A stretch of DNA of 35,558 nucleotides, taken from contig JAJYWE010000028.1 in the NCBI GenBank assembly GCA_021791675.1, positions 1 through 35,558 on the forward strand, given 5' to 3'. A program made the position numbers and the translations under genes. Positions within the stretch are counted from its first letter, which is position 1. Every line of letters starts with the position of its first letter. Under the pieces are notes generated by a model that saw only the letters and a list, made by a program, of their open reading frames with translations, had not been told where the DNA came from and did no database searches. Below, one piece after another: positions 7,961 through 15,405 of the stretch. The stretch comes from Actinomycetes bacterium (GTDB taxonomy: Bacteria; Actinomycetota; Acidimicrobiia; Acidimicrobiales; JAKAOS01).

Positions 7961-7975
7961 TTGCGCCTGCGTTGC

Positions 7976-7981
7976 TACGGT
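7976..7981 (+). promoter_or_regulatory. Candidate -10 of the S10 peptidase gene
   Basis: TACGGT ends 6 nt before GTG 7988. TTGCGC at 7961-7966 is only 9 nt upstream, too close to be a -35. Confidence 0.4.
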
Positions 7982-7987
7982 GCCGAG

Positions 7988-9478
7988 GTGCCCACAGCCG
8001 AGAGCGAGCCGTCGGAACCTGCAGCCCCCACCGAGGCGGCGGGCGACGCCGAACGACCGGTCGACCAGCTGGTCTCACGCGACGCAGAGCTGGTGACGGC
8101 GAGTGGGCGGCTCGGCTACACCGCGACGACCGGGCGACTCGTGCTGCGCGAGGAGGTCCACGAGGACGGGGTCTTTCGCGGCCACCGGGCAAAGGCCGAG
8201 CTCTTCGTCACCTCCTACGTGGCGACGGGCGTCCGGCCGGACAGCCGCCCGGTCACCTTCGCCTTCAACGGTGGACCGGGCTCCTCGAGCGCATGGCTGC
8301 ACCTCGGGCTCCTCGGACCCCGGCGCATCCTCGCGGGTGATGCAGGATCACCCGAGCCCCCGCCATGGCGGCTCACCGACAATGCCGAGAGCCTGCTCGC
8401 ACACTCCGACCTGGTCTTCATCGATCCCGTCTCCACCGGCTTCTCCCGCGTGGTCGAGGGGTCCAAGCCCGCCGAGTACCACGGGTTCCGACGGGACCTC
8501 GACTCGATCGGGGAGCTGATCCGGCTCTGGACGACGCGAAACGATCGCTGGGGATCCCCGAAGTTCCTGATCGGGGAGTCCTACGGCACGATCCGCGCGG
8601 CGGCCCTCGCACGTGAGCTCCACGATCGCTTCGGGATGGACGTCAACGGCATCATGCTCGTCTCGTCCGTACTCGACCTGGCGACGGTGGACTTCTTCGA
8701 GGGCAACGAGCTGCCCTACTCGCTGTTCCTCCCCACCTATGCAAGCCTGGCGCACTACCACGGCGTGGCGTCTCGTGACCGGGCGGGCCACGAGGTGCGG
8801 GCGGCGGCGGAGGAGCTGGCGGACCGGGACTACCTCTGGGCTCTGGGGCGCGGTGCGCGCCTCGGGCCGGCGGAGCGCGCCAGCCTGACGGAGCGCCTGG
8901 CGGCGCTCACGGGCCTCGCCCCCCGCTACCTCGAGCGCGTGGACCTTCGGGTCGAGGACCAGCGTTTCTTCGCGGAGCTCCTGCGTGATCGGGGGCTCGT
9001 GATCGGACGCCTCGACGGCCGCTTCGTCGGCCCCGAGGCGGACCAAGCAGCGGAGCGCCCGAGCCACGACCCGAGCTACGACGCCCTGACCGGTCCCTAT
9101 GCCGCGGGCATCAACGACTACCTCCGGCGCGAGCTCGGCTACCGTCAGGACCTCCCCTACGAGCTCCTCACGGCTCGGGTCCACCCCTGGAGCTATGCGG
9201 AGTTCGAGGGGCGATCGGTGAGCGTCGCGTCGAGTCTCGCGACGGCCCTCCGAGTCCTGCCGCACCTCCGGGTCTACGTCGCCTCCGGGTACTACGACGC
9301 GGCCACCCCGTACCACGCGGCGGCCTACGTCCTCGCGCACCTCGCCGTCCCGCCCGAGCGCCGAGCGCAGATCGAGGTCCACCCCTATGAGGCCGGGCAC
9401 ATGATGTACGTGCACGAGCCGAGCCGCCTCGCGCAGTCCGAGCACCTCGCAGCCTTCGTGACCTCGCAGGTTCCGTGA
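7988..9478 (+). CDS. Peptidase S10, serine carboxypeptidase family
   Basis: About 496 residues. The family signature FNGGPGSSSAWLHLGLLGP is at about 92-110 (oxyanion region). GESYGTIR holds the nucleophile Ser at about 198. The catalytic Asp is in ASGYYDAATPYHAA and His in EAGHMMYVH near 471, completing the Ser-Asp-His triad in the order expected of S10 carboxypeptidases, which remove C-terminal residues. FIDPVSTGFSR, also typical, sits between. Unlike the vacuolar or secreted enzymes, there is no signal peptide; the N-terminus is acidic and Pro/Ala-rich, so it may be cytoplasmic. The GTG at 7988 is preferred over an upstream TTG at 7961 because TACGGT sits 6 nt before it. It starts 27 nt after the HAD gene but appears to have its own promoter. 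Confidence 0.9.
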   Translation: MPTAESEPSEPAAPTEAAGDAERPVDQLVSRDAELVTASGRLGYTATTGRLVLREEVHEDGVFRGHRAKAELFVTSYVATGVRPDSRPVTFAFNGGPGSSSAWLHLGLLGPRRILAGDAGSPEPPPWRLTDNAESLLAHSDLVFIDPVSTGFSRVVEGSKPAEYHGFRRDLDSIGELIRLWTTRNDRWGSPKFLIGESYGTIRAAALARELHDRFGMDVNGIMLVSSVLDLATVDFFEGNELPYSLFLPTYASLAHYHGVASRDRAGHEVRAAAEELADRDYLWALGRGARLGPAERASLTERLAALTGLAPRYLERVDLRVEDQRFFAELLRDRGLVIGRLDGRFVGPEADQAAERPSHDPSYDALTGPYAAGINDYLRRELGYRQDLPYELLTARVHPWSYAEFEGRSVSVASSLATALRVLPHLRVYVASGYYDAATPYHAAAYVLAHLAVPPERRAQIEVHPYEAGHMMYVHEPSRLAQSEHLAAFVTSQVP

Positions 9479-9510
9479 CCCGAGAGGGGGGGAAGAGGAA
9501 GCCTCGTCTC

Positions 9511-10443
9511 TCAGCTGAGCGGCTCGAGCACCTCGACCGACGCCGGTCCGGGCGGCGCGACCGTCACCGGGACGCCGAAGGAGGCGAAGTCGAGCGTGAG
9601 GGTGACCTGCGCCGACCCCCAGCGCAGCTCTCCCGGGGCGCCCTGCGGTCCCCCCGGGAGCCCCGAGCCGGCCTGGATCTGGCGCGGGCGCGCTTGCAGC
9701 TGGAGCTGGCGGAGGTGGCCGTCCGGCCCGATCCAGACCTCGGCGCTGATCGGCCCGGCAGGAGTCCCGTCCAACAGGAGCGTCCCGAGCCGCGCGACCG
9801 CGCGCGCCGCGCTCGACGATCGAGCCACAGAACTCACCGTGGCGAGGTACCCGACCGTGGTCCGCTCACGGATCGTGGCGGGGCCGCTCCGGCGCAACGG
9901 CAGCGGGTCCGCAGCGTCGAGTGATCGAAGCAGCGCGCCAGGCCGGAGCGCAACGCGGGTGAGCAGTGCCAGCTCGCCCTGCCAGGACGCCGGAAGACCT
10001 GCGGCAGAGGGATCGGTCACGCCGGCTGTGGGAATCGCGAACCAGGTCCCGAGACCGGCCAGGCTCCCGAGCCCGGCCGGTGCAGGATCGACGTAGAGCC
10101 AGGGGCCGATCACCCGCACGGAGAGCGGGGCACCGCTCGCAACCCCGCCGGCCTGGACGGTGAACGCGGCGCTCCCGCCGCCGAGCACCAGGGTCCCGCT
10201 CCCGCTCGTCGAGCCCACCCCCCCTGGGCCGGCCACGGAGACCACGACGTCCTCTTCGGCAGTCCCTGCCTCCGAAAGGGTCTGCCACGCGCTCGCAAAG
10301 GTCGGCAAGGGTTGGCTCCGACCCCGGGGGCGGTGCACCGGGGCAGCCTGCCCGCCACGCCAGACCGAGAGCAGCGAGGCGAGCCCGAGGAGGGCCGCGG
10401 CAGCACCGAGCACCCAGACCGGCCGCGGCGGCCCGCCCGCCAC
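9511..10443 (-). CDS. Membrane-anchored protein resembling LprG/LppX lipid-binding folds
   Basis: 310 residues. One N-terminal hydrophobic helix (VWVLGAAAALLGLASLLSVW, about 9-28) anchors an exported domain. The rest is rich in beta-strand-like alternation, such as SGSGTLVLGGGSAAFTVQAG. It contains PISAEVWIGPDGHLRQLQLQ and ends with LTLDFASFGVPVTVAPP, the arrangement seen near the C-terminus of LppX/LprA/LprF/LprG lipoproteins (two-layer fold that carries lipids). There is no lipobox cysteine, so it would be helix-anchored rather than lipidated. The family assignment is by pattern only. It starts with GTG 2 nt after the ttuA stop, so it is probably the last gene of the ttuB-ttuA operon, although a functional link is not obvious. 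Confidence 0.6.
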   Translation of the reverse strand: MAGGPPRPVWVLGAAAALLGLASLLSVWRGGQAAPVHRPRGRSQPLPTFASAWQTLSEAGTAEEDVVVSVAGPGGVGSTSGSGTLVLGGGSAAFTVQAGGVASGAPLSVRVIGPWLYVDPAPAGLGSLAGLGTWFAIPTAGVTDPSAAGLPASWQGELALLTRVALRPGALLRSLDAADPLPLRRSGPATIRERTTVGYLATVSSVARSSSAARAVARLGTLLLDGTPAGPISAEVWIGPDGHLRQLQLQARPRQIQAGSGLPGGPQGAPGELRWGSAQVTLTLDFASFGVPVTVAPPGPASVEVLEPLS

Positions 10444-10445
10444 GC

Positions 10446-11429
10446 TCAGCGCGCCTCCGCAGCCGGGCTCGACCGGAGACGGGAAGGCCGGCGCGCGCGC
10501 GGCGTCACCGAGGGTGTGGGCTCGCTGGCGCGGCGGCGCGTCCGTTCCGTCATCCTGCAGAAGGCGCAGCGTGTCCCCGTCGTCGGGGAGCCGCAGTCCT
10601 CACAGGTCGCGAGCACCAGGTCCCGCTTCGCGATGGGATGGAACACGGGAAACGCCTGTCGGAGGTAGCCCTGGTAGAAGGTCGCCTTGGTCCCGGGCGA
10701 CCGTGCTTCGAGCGCGTCCAGCGCAGCCTTGTGTGCAAGGTGCCGGTTCCCCGCAGCCATCGGGCACTCCTCGACGACGTAGTCGATGGCTCGGACCACG
10801 CAGTATGCAGCTGTCTCCCGCTCGGAGAGGCGGACGAGCGGCTTGACCCGCCGGGCAAAGCCGCTCGTGTGCGGCAGGACGGGTGCTTGGCGACCCAGGT
10901 CGCCCGTCGACCAGGTGAGCACGTTCCCGAGGAGGACGGCCGCTTCGTCGTCCAGGTTGTGCCCCGTCGCGAGGACCGTAAGACCCTCCTCTCGAGCCAC
11001 CTTGTTGAGCAGGTATCGCTTCGAGAGCCCGCAGGCGCCGCAGGGGGAGCGCTGGCCGCCCTCCACGAGAGCCGGCACCGCTGCCCCCACCTCCTCGGTG
11101 AGGTCCACCTCGACGAGCTCGAGGTCCCGCTCCGCCGCGAAGGTGCGGGTGAGCGCGGCAGAGTGCCGGCTGTAGTCGCCGATGCCGAGCTGGAGGTGTA
11201 TCCCCACGGTCTCCCAGCCCCCACGCGCGAGGAGATCCCAGAGCGCAAGCGAGTCCTTGCCGCCGGAGACGGCCACGCCGATCCGCTCGCCACGGGCCAG
11301 CATCCCGTGCTCCGCGATCGCTCGCTCGACCTGGCGCTCGCAGTGGGCCACGAGGCAGGTCCCGCAGTAGGCGGCCCGGTAGCGGCGCAGCTCGAGGACG
11401 GCAGCGTCCCGGCAGCGGGAGCACCTCAC
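10446..11429 (-). CDS. ttuA: tRNA 2-thiouridine synthetase TtuA (PP-loop, Fe-S)
   Basis: 327 residues, co-linear as I remember it with Thermus TtuA, which makes 2-thioribothymidine (s2T54) in tRNA and stabilises it at high temperature. The N-terminal zinc ribbon has C3/C6 and C22/C25. The PP-loop AVSGGKDSLALWD (about 53-65) activates the uridine with ATP. Cysteines at 130 and 133 (PCGACGLSKRY) and 222 (ECPMAAG) match the three ligands of the catalytic [4Fe-4S] cluster described for TtuA. LATGHNLDDEAAVL follows the CxxC. The C-terminal zinc ribbon is CEDCGSPTTGTRCAFCRM. GTG at 11429 overlaps the ttuB stop as GTGA. TtcA and eukaryotic Ncs6 are relatives, but the paired zinc ribbons and adjacent ttuB favour TtuA. 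The adenylating enzyme TtuC and rhodanese TtuD are not in the window. Confidence 0.92.
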   Translation of the reverse strand: MRCSRCRDAAVLELRRYRAAYCGTCLVAHCERQVERAIAEHGMLARGERIGVAVSGGKDSLALWDLLARGGWETVGIHLQLGIGDYSRHSAALTRTFAAERDLELVEVDLTEEVGAAVPALVEGGQRSPCGACGLSKRYLLNKVAREEGLTVLATGHNLDDEAAVLLGNVLTWSTGDLGRQAPVLPHTSGFARRVKPLVRLSERETAAYCVVRAIDYVVEECPMAAGNRHLAHKAALDALEARSPGTKATFYQGYLRQAFPVFHPIAKRDLVLATCEDCGSPTTGTRCAFCRMTERTRRRASEPTPSVTPRARRPSRLRSSPAAEAR

Positions 11430-11626
11430 GCAGCGCCTCCGGAGATCACCGGACGCACCTCGACGCGGTCGGCGTCCTCGAGCCGGACGTCCGACGTGAG
11501 GAGGGTGTCACCCCGGATGACCAACACGCCCTCCGGTGCCACACCCACGCGCCGGAGCACCTCGCGGACCGAGAGCGGACCCTCCAGCTCGACCTCACGG
11601 TTTGGGTTTCGCAGCAGGATCCGCAC
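11426..11626 (-). CDS. ttuB: Ubiquitin-like sulfur carrier TtuB (MoaD/ThiS fold)
   Basis: A small beta-grasp protein of 66 residues: RILLRNPNREVELEG, then LSVREVLRRVGV, VLVIRGDTLLTSDVRLEDADRVEV, and the end PVISGGAA. TtuB carries sulfur as a C-terminal Gly-Gly thiocarboxylate and hands it to TtuA, whose gene follows with a 4-nt overlap. The strand order and the ISGG ending fit TtuB; MoaD and ThiS are alternatives, made unlikely by the TtuA partner. The odd point is two alanines after Gly-Gly, which would have to be removed before activation. GAGGAGG at 11633-11639 sits 6 nt before GTG 11626, so I use that start; a GTG at 11632, directly against the Shine-Dalgarno, would add two residues. Confidence 0.85.
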   Translation of the reverse strand: MRILLRNPNREVELEGPLSVREVLRRVGVAPEGVLVIRGDTLLTSDVRLEDADRVEVRPVISGGAA

Positions 11627-11632
11627 GAGCAC

Positions 11633-11639
11633 CCTCCTC
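11633..11639 (-). promoter_or_regulatory. Ribosome binding site deciding the ttuB start
   Basis: GAGGAGG on the minus strand, 6 nt before GTG 11626 and 0 nt before GTG 11632. The spacing favours the inner start. It is one of the clearer Shine-Dalgarno sequences in a window where many genes have none. Confidence 0.6.
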
Positions 11640-11672
11640 GATCGTCAGGAACGACTGGTATCGGCGTGCGGT

Positions 11673-11763
11673 GGCTACCGTAGCCCCTTCGCTCCTCGTC
11701 GGCGCAGGGAGAGGCCCCCCGTACTCGGAAAGGCCCCGTACTCGGAAAGGCCCCGTACTCGGA
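11673..11763. repeat. 17-bp tandem repeat and small dyad in the ttuB/WS-DGAT spacer
   Basis: Between the divergent ttuB and acyltransferase genes (11633-11910). The unit GTACTCGGAAAGGCCCC occurs twice in perfect tandem (11721-11737, 11738-11754), followed by a partial third copy GTACTCGGA. A short dyad GGCTA-CCG-TAGCC lies at 11673-11685. No gene is seen in the spacer. The repeats could be binding sites or simple expansion; nothing decides between them. Confidence 0.7.
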
Positions 11764-11910
11764 GCGGGAGGTCGGGGGGCGGGGCGCGGCGAGTCGCGGA
11801 CGGCGTCGAGACTGCCCCGACGGTGCGGAAGGAGCCGGGGCTCCGCTGCGCGAGTCGATACGGTGGAAGGCCCGCGGCCCGGGGCGGGCCGCCCGAGACA
11901 GCGAGGCGTC

Positions 11911-13629
11911 GTGCAGCCCCTTCGACCACAGGATGCGTTCTTCCTCCACGTGGACCGAGCCGGTGTGCCCCAGCACATTGGCGCAATCGCGCTGCTCGAC
12001 ACTGCCGAATTGCCCGGCGGCCGGATGGACCTCGACGCAGTCCGGACCATCGTGGCAGGGGCAGTCGAGGAGCTGCCCTGGTTGCGATGGGTGCCGAGCG
12101 CTCCCCGAGGAATGTTCGGGCGGCCCCGGTGGCAGGACAAGGGGCCGGCGGACCTCGCCGTCCACGTGCTCGATCTCGACGTGCCGGCACCGGGCGACCG
12201 GTCGGCGCTCGAGGCGCTCGTCGCCACTCGCATGGCCGAACCACTCCCGAGGGATCGGCCGCTCTGGAGGCTGGAGCTGCTCCAGGGGCTCGACGGTTCG
12301 CTCGGGGGGTCGCAGGCTGCCGTGCTGCTCCGCATGCACCACGCGATGGCAGACGGACTCGGGGTGCTGGCCCTCGCGATGCACCTCATGGATGACCGGG
12401 GAGCACGACGTGCTCGTCCTCGCACGCCTGCGTCGCAGTCCGGCGAGCCCGGGCGCGGCGTCGGCCCACGCGCTCGGGGGGCGGAGGCGCGACGGGGGCG
12501 CACCGGTGCGGTGCTGGTTGGCGGGGGGCTCTGGCACCTCGCACGGGTACGCGGGCAGTGGGTGGCGACCGCCCCGGCGTGCAAGGCAGCCCCGGAGCAG
12601 TATCCGGGCGAGGGGGGGAGTCACTTCGGGACGGCGGAGTTGTCGCTCACGACGCTCCGCCGTGCGAAGCGGGCCACTGGCCTCTCGACGAGCGAGCTGG
12701 TCCTGGCTGCGCTCGCCGAGGCGCTGTCGGGGGAGCGCGAGCTCCGGCCACCGGCGCCGAGGGACGCCTCGGTCGTCGCCATGGTCCCCCTCACCACGCG
12801 CCGCGCCGAGCCGGGCCGTGGCCCGGGCAACTGGACGACGGCCTTTCCCGTGCGCCTCCCGATCGGGGACATGCGCGCCGGCGAGCGGCGAGTTGCGGTC
12901 CGGGCTGCGGCGAGTTTCGCCCGCGAGTCGGGCCAACCAGCGGCTGCCGAGGCCGTGATGCGGTGGCTCGGCTGGCTGCTGCCGACACGGGTACACGGCT
13001 GGGCGTCGCGGGCGACCTACCGCGGGCGCTTCTTCGACCTCATCGTCTCGACCCTCCCCGGACCCGTCTCGCCACCGGTGTTCAGCGGCGCCCGGCTCGT
13101 GCGCACCTATCCCATTCTCCCGCTCGCCCCCGACGTACACCTGTCCGTCGGTGCCATGCAGTGGGGGCGCTCGCTCGCGCTCGGGATCACGACCCAGGGC
13201 TCGGCATGGAATGCCTCACGCCTGGCAGTCCGAGTGGCGGGCGTACTCTGCGAGCTCGGCGCTCCGGAGCAGCCAGAGACGGACGGGCTGGCCCAGGGAG
13301 GGCCGGCCGCGGAGCAGCCCGTCCCGCAGCAGGCAGTGGCGGAGCGGCTGGCCGAGGAGCAGCCCGACTCAGACCCGTTGGCCGAGGCGCGCGGCGAACA
13401 GCTCCTGGACGATCCCGAGGTCACGGCGCAGGTCCTTCCCCTCGACGAACCCCTCACCGGCCTTCGCGAACCGGGCCATCAGCGCCGGGTCGGTGACGAG
13501 ATCGGTGACGGCCCGCACAAGGTCGTCGACGCCATCGCAGACGATCGCGAGCCCGAGCCCAACCATGACGGCGGTCGCAGCCCGTCCATGTCCTGCCAGG
13601 GGGTTGAAGGCGATCACTGGTCGAGCTGA
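11911..13629 (+). CDS. Wax ester synthase/diacylglycerol acyltransferase (WS/DGAT)
   Basis: 572 residues. It begins with QPLRPQDAFFLHVDRAGVPQH, matching the WS/DGAT N-terminus, and has the catalytic HHAMADG (HHxxxDG) at 143-149 after LLRMHHAMADGLGVL. VSTLPGPVSPPVFSGARL is the conserved C-terminal region (normally NVPGP). The enzyme moves acyl groups from acyl-CoA to alcohols or diacylglycerol, making storage wax esters or triacylglycerol at the membrane. The GTG at 11911 has GAGG 4 nt upstream. The normal family end falls near residue 450; beyond it an acidic, Gln/Pro/Glu-rich tail of more than 100 residues runs on, and its last 85 or so codons are antisense to the 3' end of the convergent glycosyltransferase gene. 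Neighbouring glycolipid synthesis suggests a lipid gene group. Confidence 0.9.
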   Translation: MQPLRPQDAFFLHVDRAGVPQHIGAIALLDTAELPGGRMDLDAVRTIVAGAVEELPWLRWVPSAPRGMFGRPRWQDKGPADLAVHVLDLDVPAPGDRSALEALVATRMAEPLPRDRPLWRLELLQGLDGSLGGSQAAVLLRMHHAMADGLGVLALAMHLMDDRGARRARPRTPASQSGEPGRGVGPRARGAEARRGRTGAVLVGGGLWHLARVRGQWVATAPACKAAPEQYPGEGGSHFGTAELSLTTLRRAKRATGLSTSELVLAALAEALSGERELRPPAPRDASVVAMVPLTTRRAEPGRGPGNWTTAFPVRLPIGDMRAGERRVAVRAAASFARESGQPAAAEAVMRWLGWLLPTRVHGWASRATYRGRFFDLIVSTLPGPVSPPVFSGARLVRTYPILPLAPDVHLSVGAMQWGRSLALGITTQGSAWNASRLAVRVAGVLCELGAPEQPETDGLAQGGPAAEQPVPQQAVAERLAEEQPDSDPLAEARGEQLLDDPEVTAQVLPLDEPLTGLREPGHQRRVGDEIGDGPHKVVDAIADDREPEPNHDGGRSPSMSCQGVEGDHWSS

Positions 13630-14517
13630 GCGCAGCGCCTCGAGCACCGTCACGCCGGCCCCGTTCGTCACGACCACGTCGGAGGCCGCCATGAGCTGCG
13701 GCATGTCGTCGACGAAACCGAGCACCCGAAGCCGCTTCGGCGGCGCGTCGAGCGCTTCGAGGTCGCGCCGGAGCTCCTCGTTGCGCCCGCACACCACGAT
13801 CGTGGTCACCGGGGGCTCGATCGCCACCAGCGCCGCCACCGCGTCCGCCTGGCCGCCGAGACCCCAGGCCCCGCCCGTCACGAGGAGGACGAGCTCGTCC
13901 TCCCCGAGCGCAAGGGCACGACGGGCGTCGGCCCTCTCGAGCCCGCCGAAGCCACGCCGGACCATGGGCGCTCCGACGCGCATCCCGGTCTCGACCCCGG
14001 GCGTCCGAGCGTCGCGTGCCGCGTCGGCGTACATCACGAAGTGGAGGTCGATCCCCGCGTAGGCCCACCAGGGATGCACGTGGAAGGCAGGGATGAAGGT
14101 GGCTGTCGGCGTGGTGAGCCCGCGCTTGCGTCGTAGCCAGTCGAGCGCCCCCGAGCCGAGCGGGTAGGTCGAGATGATGACGTCGAACCGCCGACCTGCG
14201 AGCCGTCGCTCGAGCTGCTGGCCGAAGAACCAGCTGGTCACCGTCTTGAGCGGTCGGGCAAAGGCGTCGGAGCGACACAGCACGTCGTAGAAGAGCTGGT
14301 AGCTCCAGGGGAAGGCGCGGAGCTGGAACTCGTAGAGCCACCGGGTCAGGCGCGCGAAGACCGAGCCCCGGAGCTCGACGGTGTCGAGCTGTTCCACCCT
14401 CACGCCGGGCCAGATCTCCTCCATCACCTCCGTGAGCGCGCGAGCAGCTGCGTTGTGGCCCTCACCCATGTCGGCGCTCAGGATCAGGACGCGCGCCGGG
14501 AGCGGTGTCGTTAGCAT
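13369..14517 (-). CDS. Glycosyltransferase, monogalactosyldiacylglycerol-synthase type (GT28)
   Basis: 382 residues. VLILSADMGEGHNAAARALTE near the N-terminus and VIISTYPLGSGALDWLRRK match the MGDG synthase N-terminal domain (Pfam MGDG_synth), and TFIPAFHVHPWWAYAGIDLHFVMY follows. The C-terminal half is a MurG-like GT-B domain: LLVTGGAWGLGG, VVCGRNEELRRDLEAL, LRVLGFVDDMPQLMAASDVVVTNGAGVTVLEAL. Such enzymes move glucose or galactose from a UDP-sugar to diacylglycerol on the inner face of the membrane. The exact sugar is not given by sequence. It starts at ATG 14517, 38 bp from the divergent membrane-protein gene. Its last 261 bp overlap, in the opposite direction, the WS/DGAT reading frame. 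Confidence 0.88.
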   Translation of the reverse strand: MLTTPLPARVLILSADMGEGHNAAARALTEVMEEIWPGVRVEQLDTVELRGSVFARLTRWLYEFQLRAFPWSYQLFYDVLCRSDAFARPLKTVTSWFFGQQLERRLAGRRFDVIISTYPLGSGALDWLRRKRGLTTPTATFIPAFHVHPWWAYAGIDLHFVMYADAARDARTPGVETGMRVGAPMVRRGFGGLERADARRALALGEDELVLLVTGGAWGLGGQADAVAALVAIEPPVTTIVVCGRNEELRRDLEALDAPPKRLRVLGFVDDMPQLMAASDVVVTNGAGVTVLEALRSARPVIAFNPLAGHGRAATAVMVGLGLAIVCDGVDDLVRAVTDLVTDPALMARFAKAGEGFVEGKDLRRDLGIVQELFAARLGQRV

Positions 14518-14555
14518 CGCCGCCGTTTCCTCCGCTCGGTCGATGGAGTCAGCAC

Positions 14556-15401
14556 ATGTTCCTTGCAGGCTGCCTGCTCGCAGTGCTCTCCGGACTCGCG
14601 AACACGGGAGCGGCGGGGCTGCAGAAGCGAGAAGGCCTGACCGTTGCCGGCAACCCGGGACCGCTGCGGCTGTTGCTCACGCTGATCCGGCGTCCGTGGT
14701 GGTGCGCGGCACTGCTGGTCAGCGTAGTGGCATGGGTGGCAGAGGCCGCCGCCTTGGTGCTCGCGCCCCTCGCCGCGGTGGCCCCCCTGCGCAGCGCCGG
14801 CAAGTCCCTGCTCGTCGGTGTGGGCATCCGCTGGCTGGGCGAGACCTTCGACCGCGCCGAGCTCCTCGGCGTCGTTCTCGCCCTTGGTGGAGCGGGCCTC
14901 GCTGCGGCCACCGCGGTTCCCGTAGCGGTCCACCAGCCGCTCGGCAACCTCACCCTGCTCGCGGTGGGTGGGATCGCGCTCGGTGCCGCCCTCGCCCTGG
15001 CGCTCCTCGCCAGGGCCCCAGGCTACGGCGCGGCGGTTGGCATCCTCTTCACCGCCACCGCGATCTACACCAAGGAGATCGGTGACCGCTTCGCTCACGA
15101 GGGCCTCCACCTGGCAACCCTGGTCGCCCTGCTCGAGACGCCCGACATCTGGGGCCTGATCGCCCTGAGCGCAGTGGCCCAGGGTCTCCTCCAGCGCGCC
15201 TTTCGCGAGGTGAACGCGGCGTCGGTCGCCGCGGCGAACGCTGCGGTGTCGACGGTGGGACTCGTCCTCGCCGGGGTTCTGCTCTACGGCCAACCCTTCC
15301 CGAGGGGGCTCGCTGCGGCCGGGCTCGGCGTCGCGATCGCGCTGGCGACCATCGGGGCGCTCCTCGTGGCTCGTGCGGCGCCTCCAGCCGTGGTGGACTA
15401 G
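14556..15401 (+). CDS. DMT-superfamily integral membrane protein
   Basis: 281 residues with about 9-10 hydrophobic helices and short loops. It starts with MFLAGCLLAVLSGLANTGAAGLQKRE and has paired patterns such as LVLAPLAAVAPLRSAGKSLLVGVGIRWLGE and VNAASVAAANAAVSTVGLVLAGVLLYGQ. This two-halves layout fits the drug/metabolite transporter (EamA/NIPA-like) superfamily. The helices closing each half (proline and GE motifs after helix 4 and YGQPF after helix 9) resemble EamA domains. Substrate unknown. GGAG 7 nt before ATG 14556 is a normal ribosome-binding site. Divergent from the glycosyltransferase by 38 bp, so they probably share a control region. The double YkgJ gene starts 4 nt after its stop. 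Confidence 0.75.
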   Translation: MFLAGCLLAVLSGLANTGAAGLQKREGLTVAGNPGPLRLLLTLIRRPWWCAALLVSVVAWVAEAAALVLAPLAAVAPLRSAGKSLLVGVGIRWLGETFDRAELLGVVLALGGAGLAAATAVPVAVHQPLGNLTLLAVGGIALGAALALALLARAPGYGAAVGILFTATAIYTKEIGDRFAHEGLHLATLVALLETPDIWGLIALSAVAQGLLQRAFREVNAASVAAANAAVSTVGLVLAGVLLYGQPFPRGLAAAGLGVAIALATIGALLVARAAPPAVVD

Positions 15402-15405
15402 GCCC

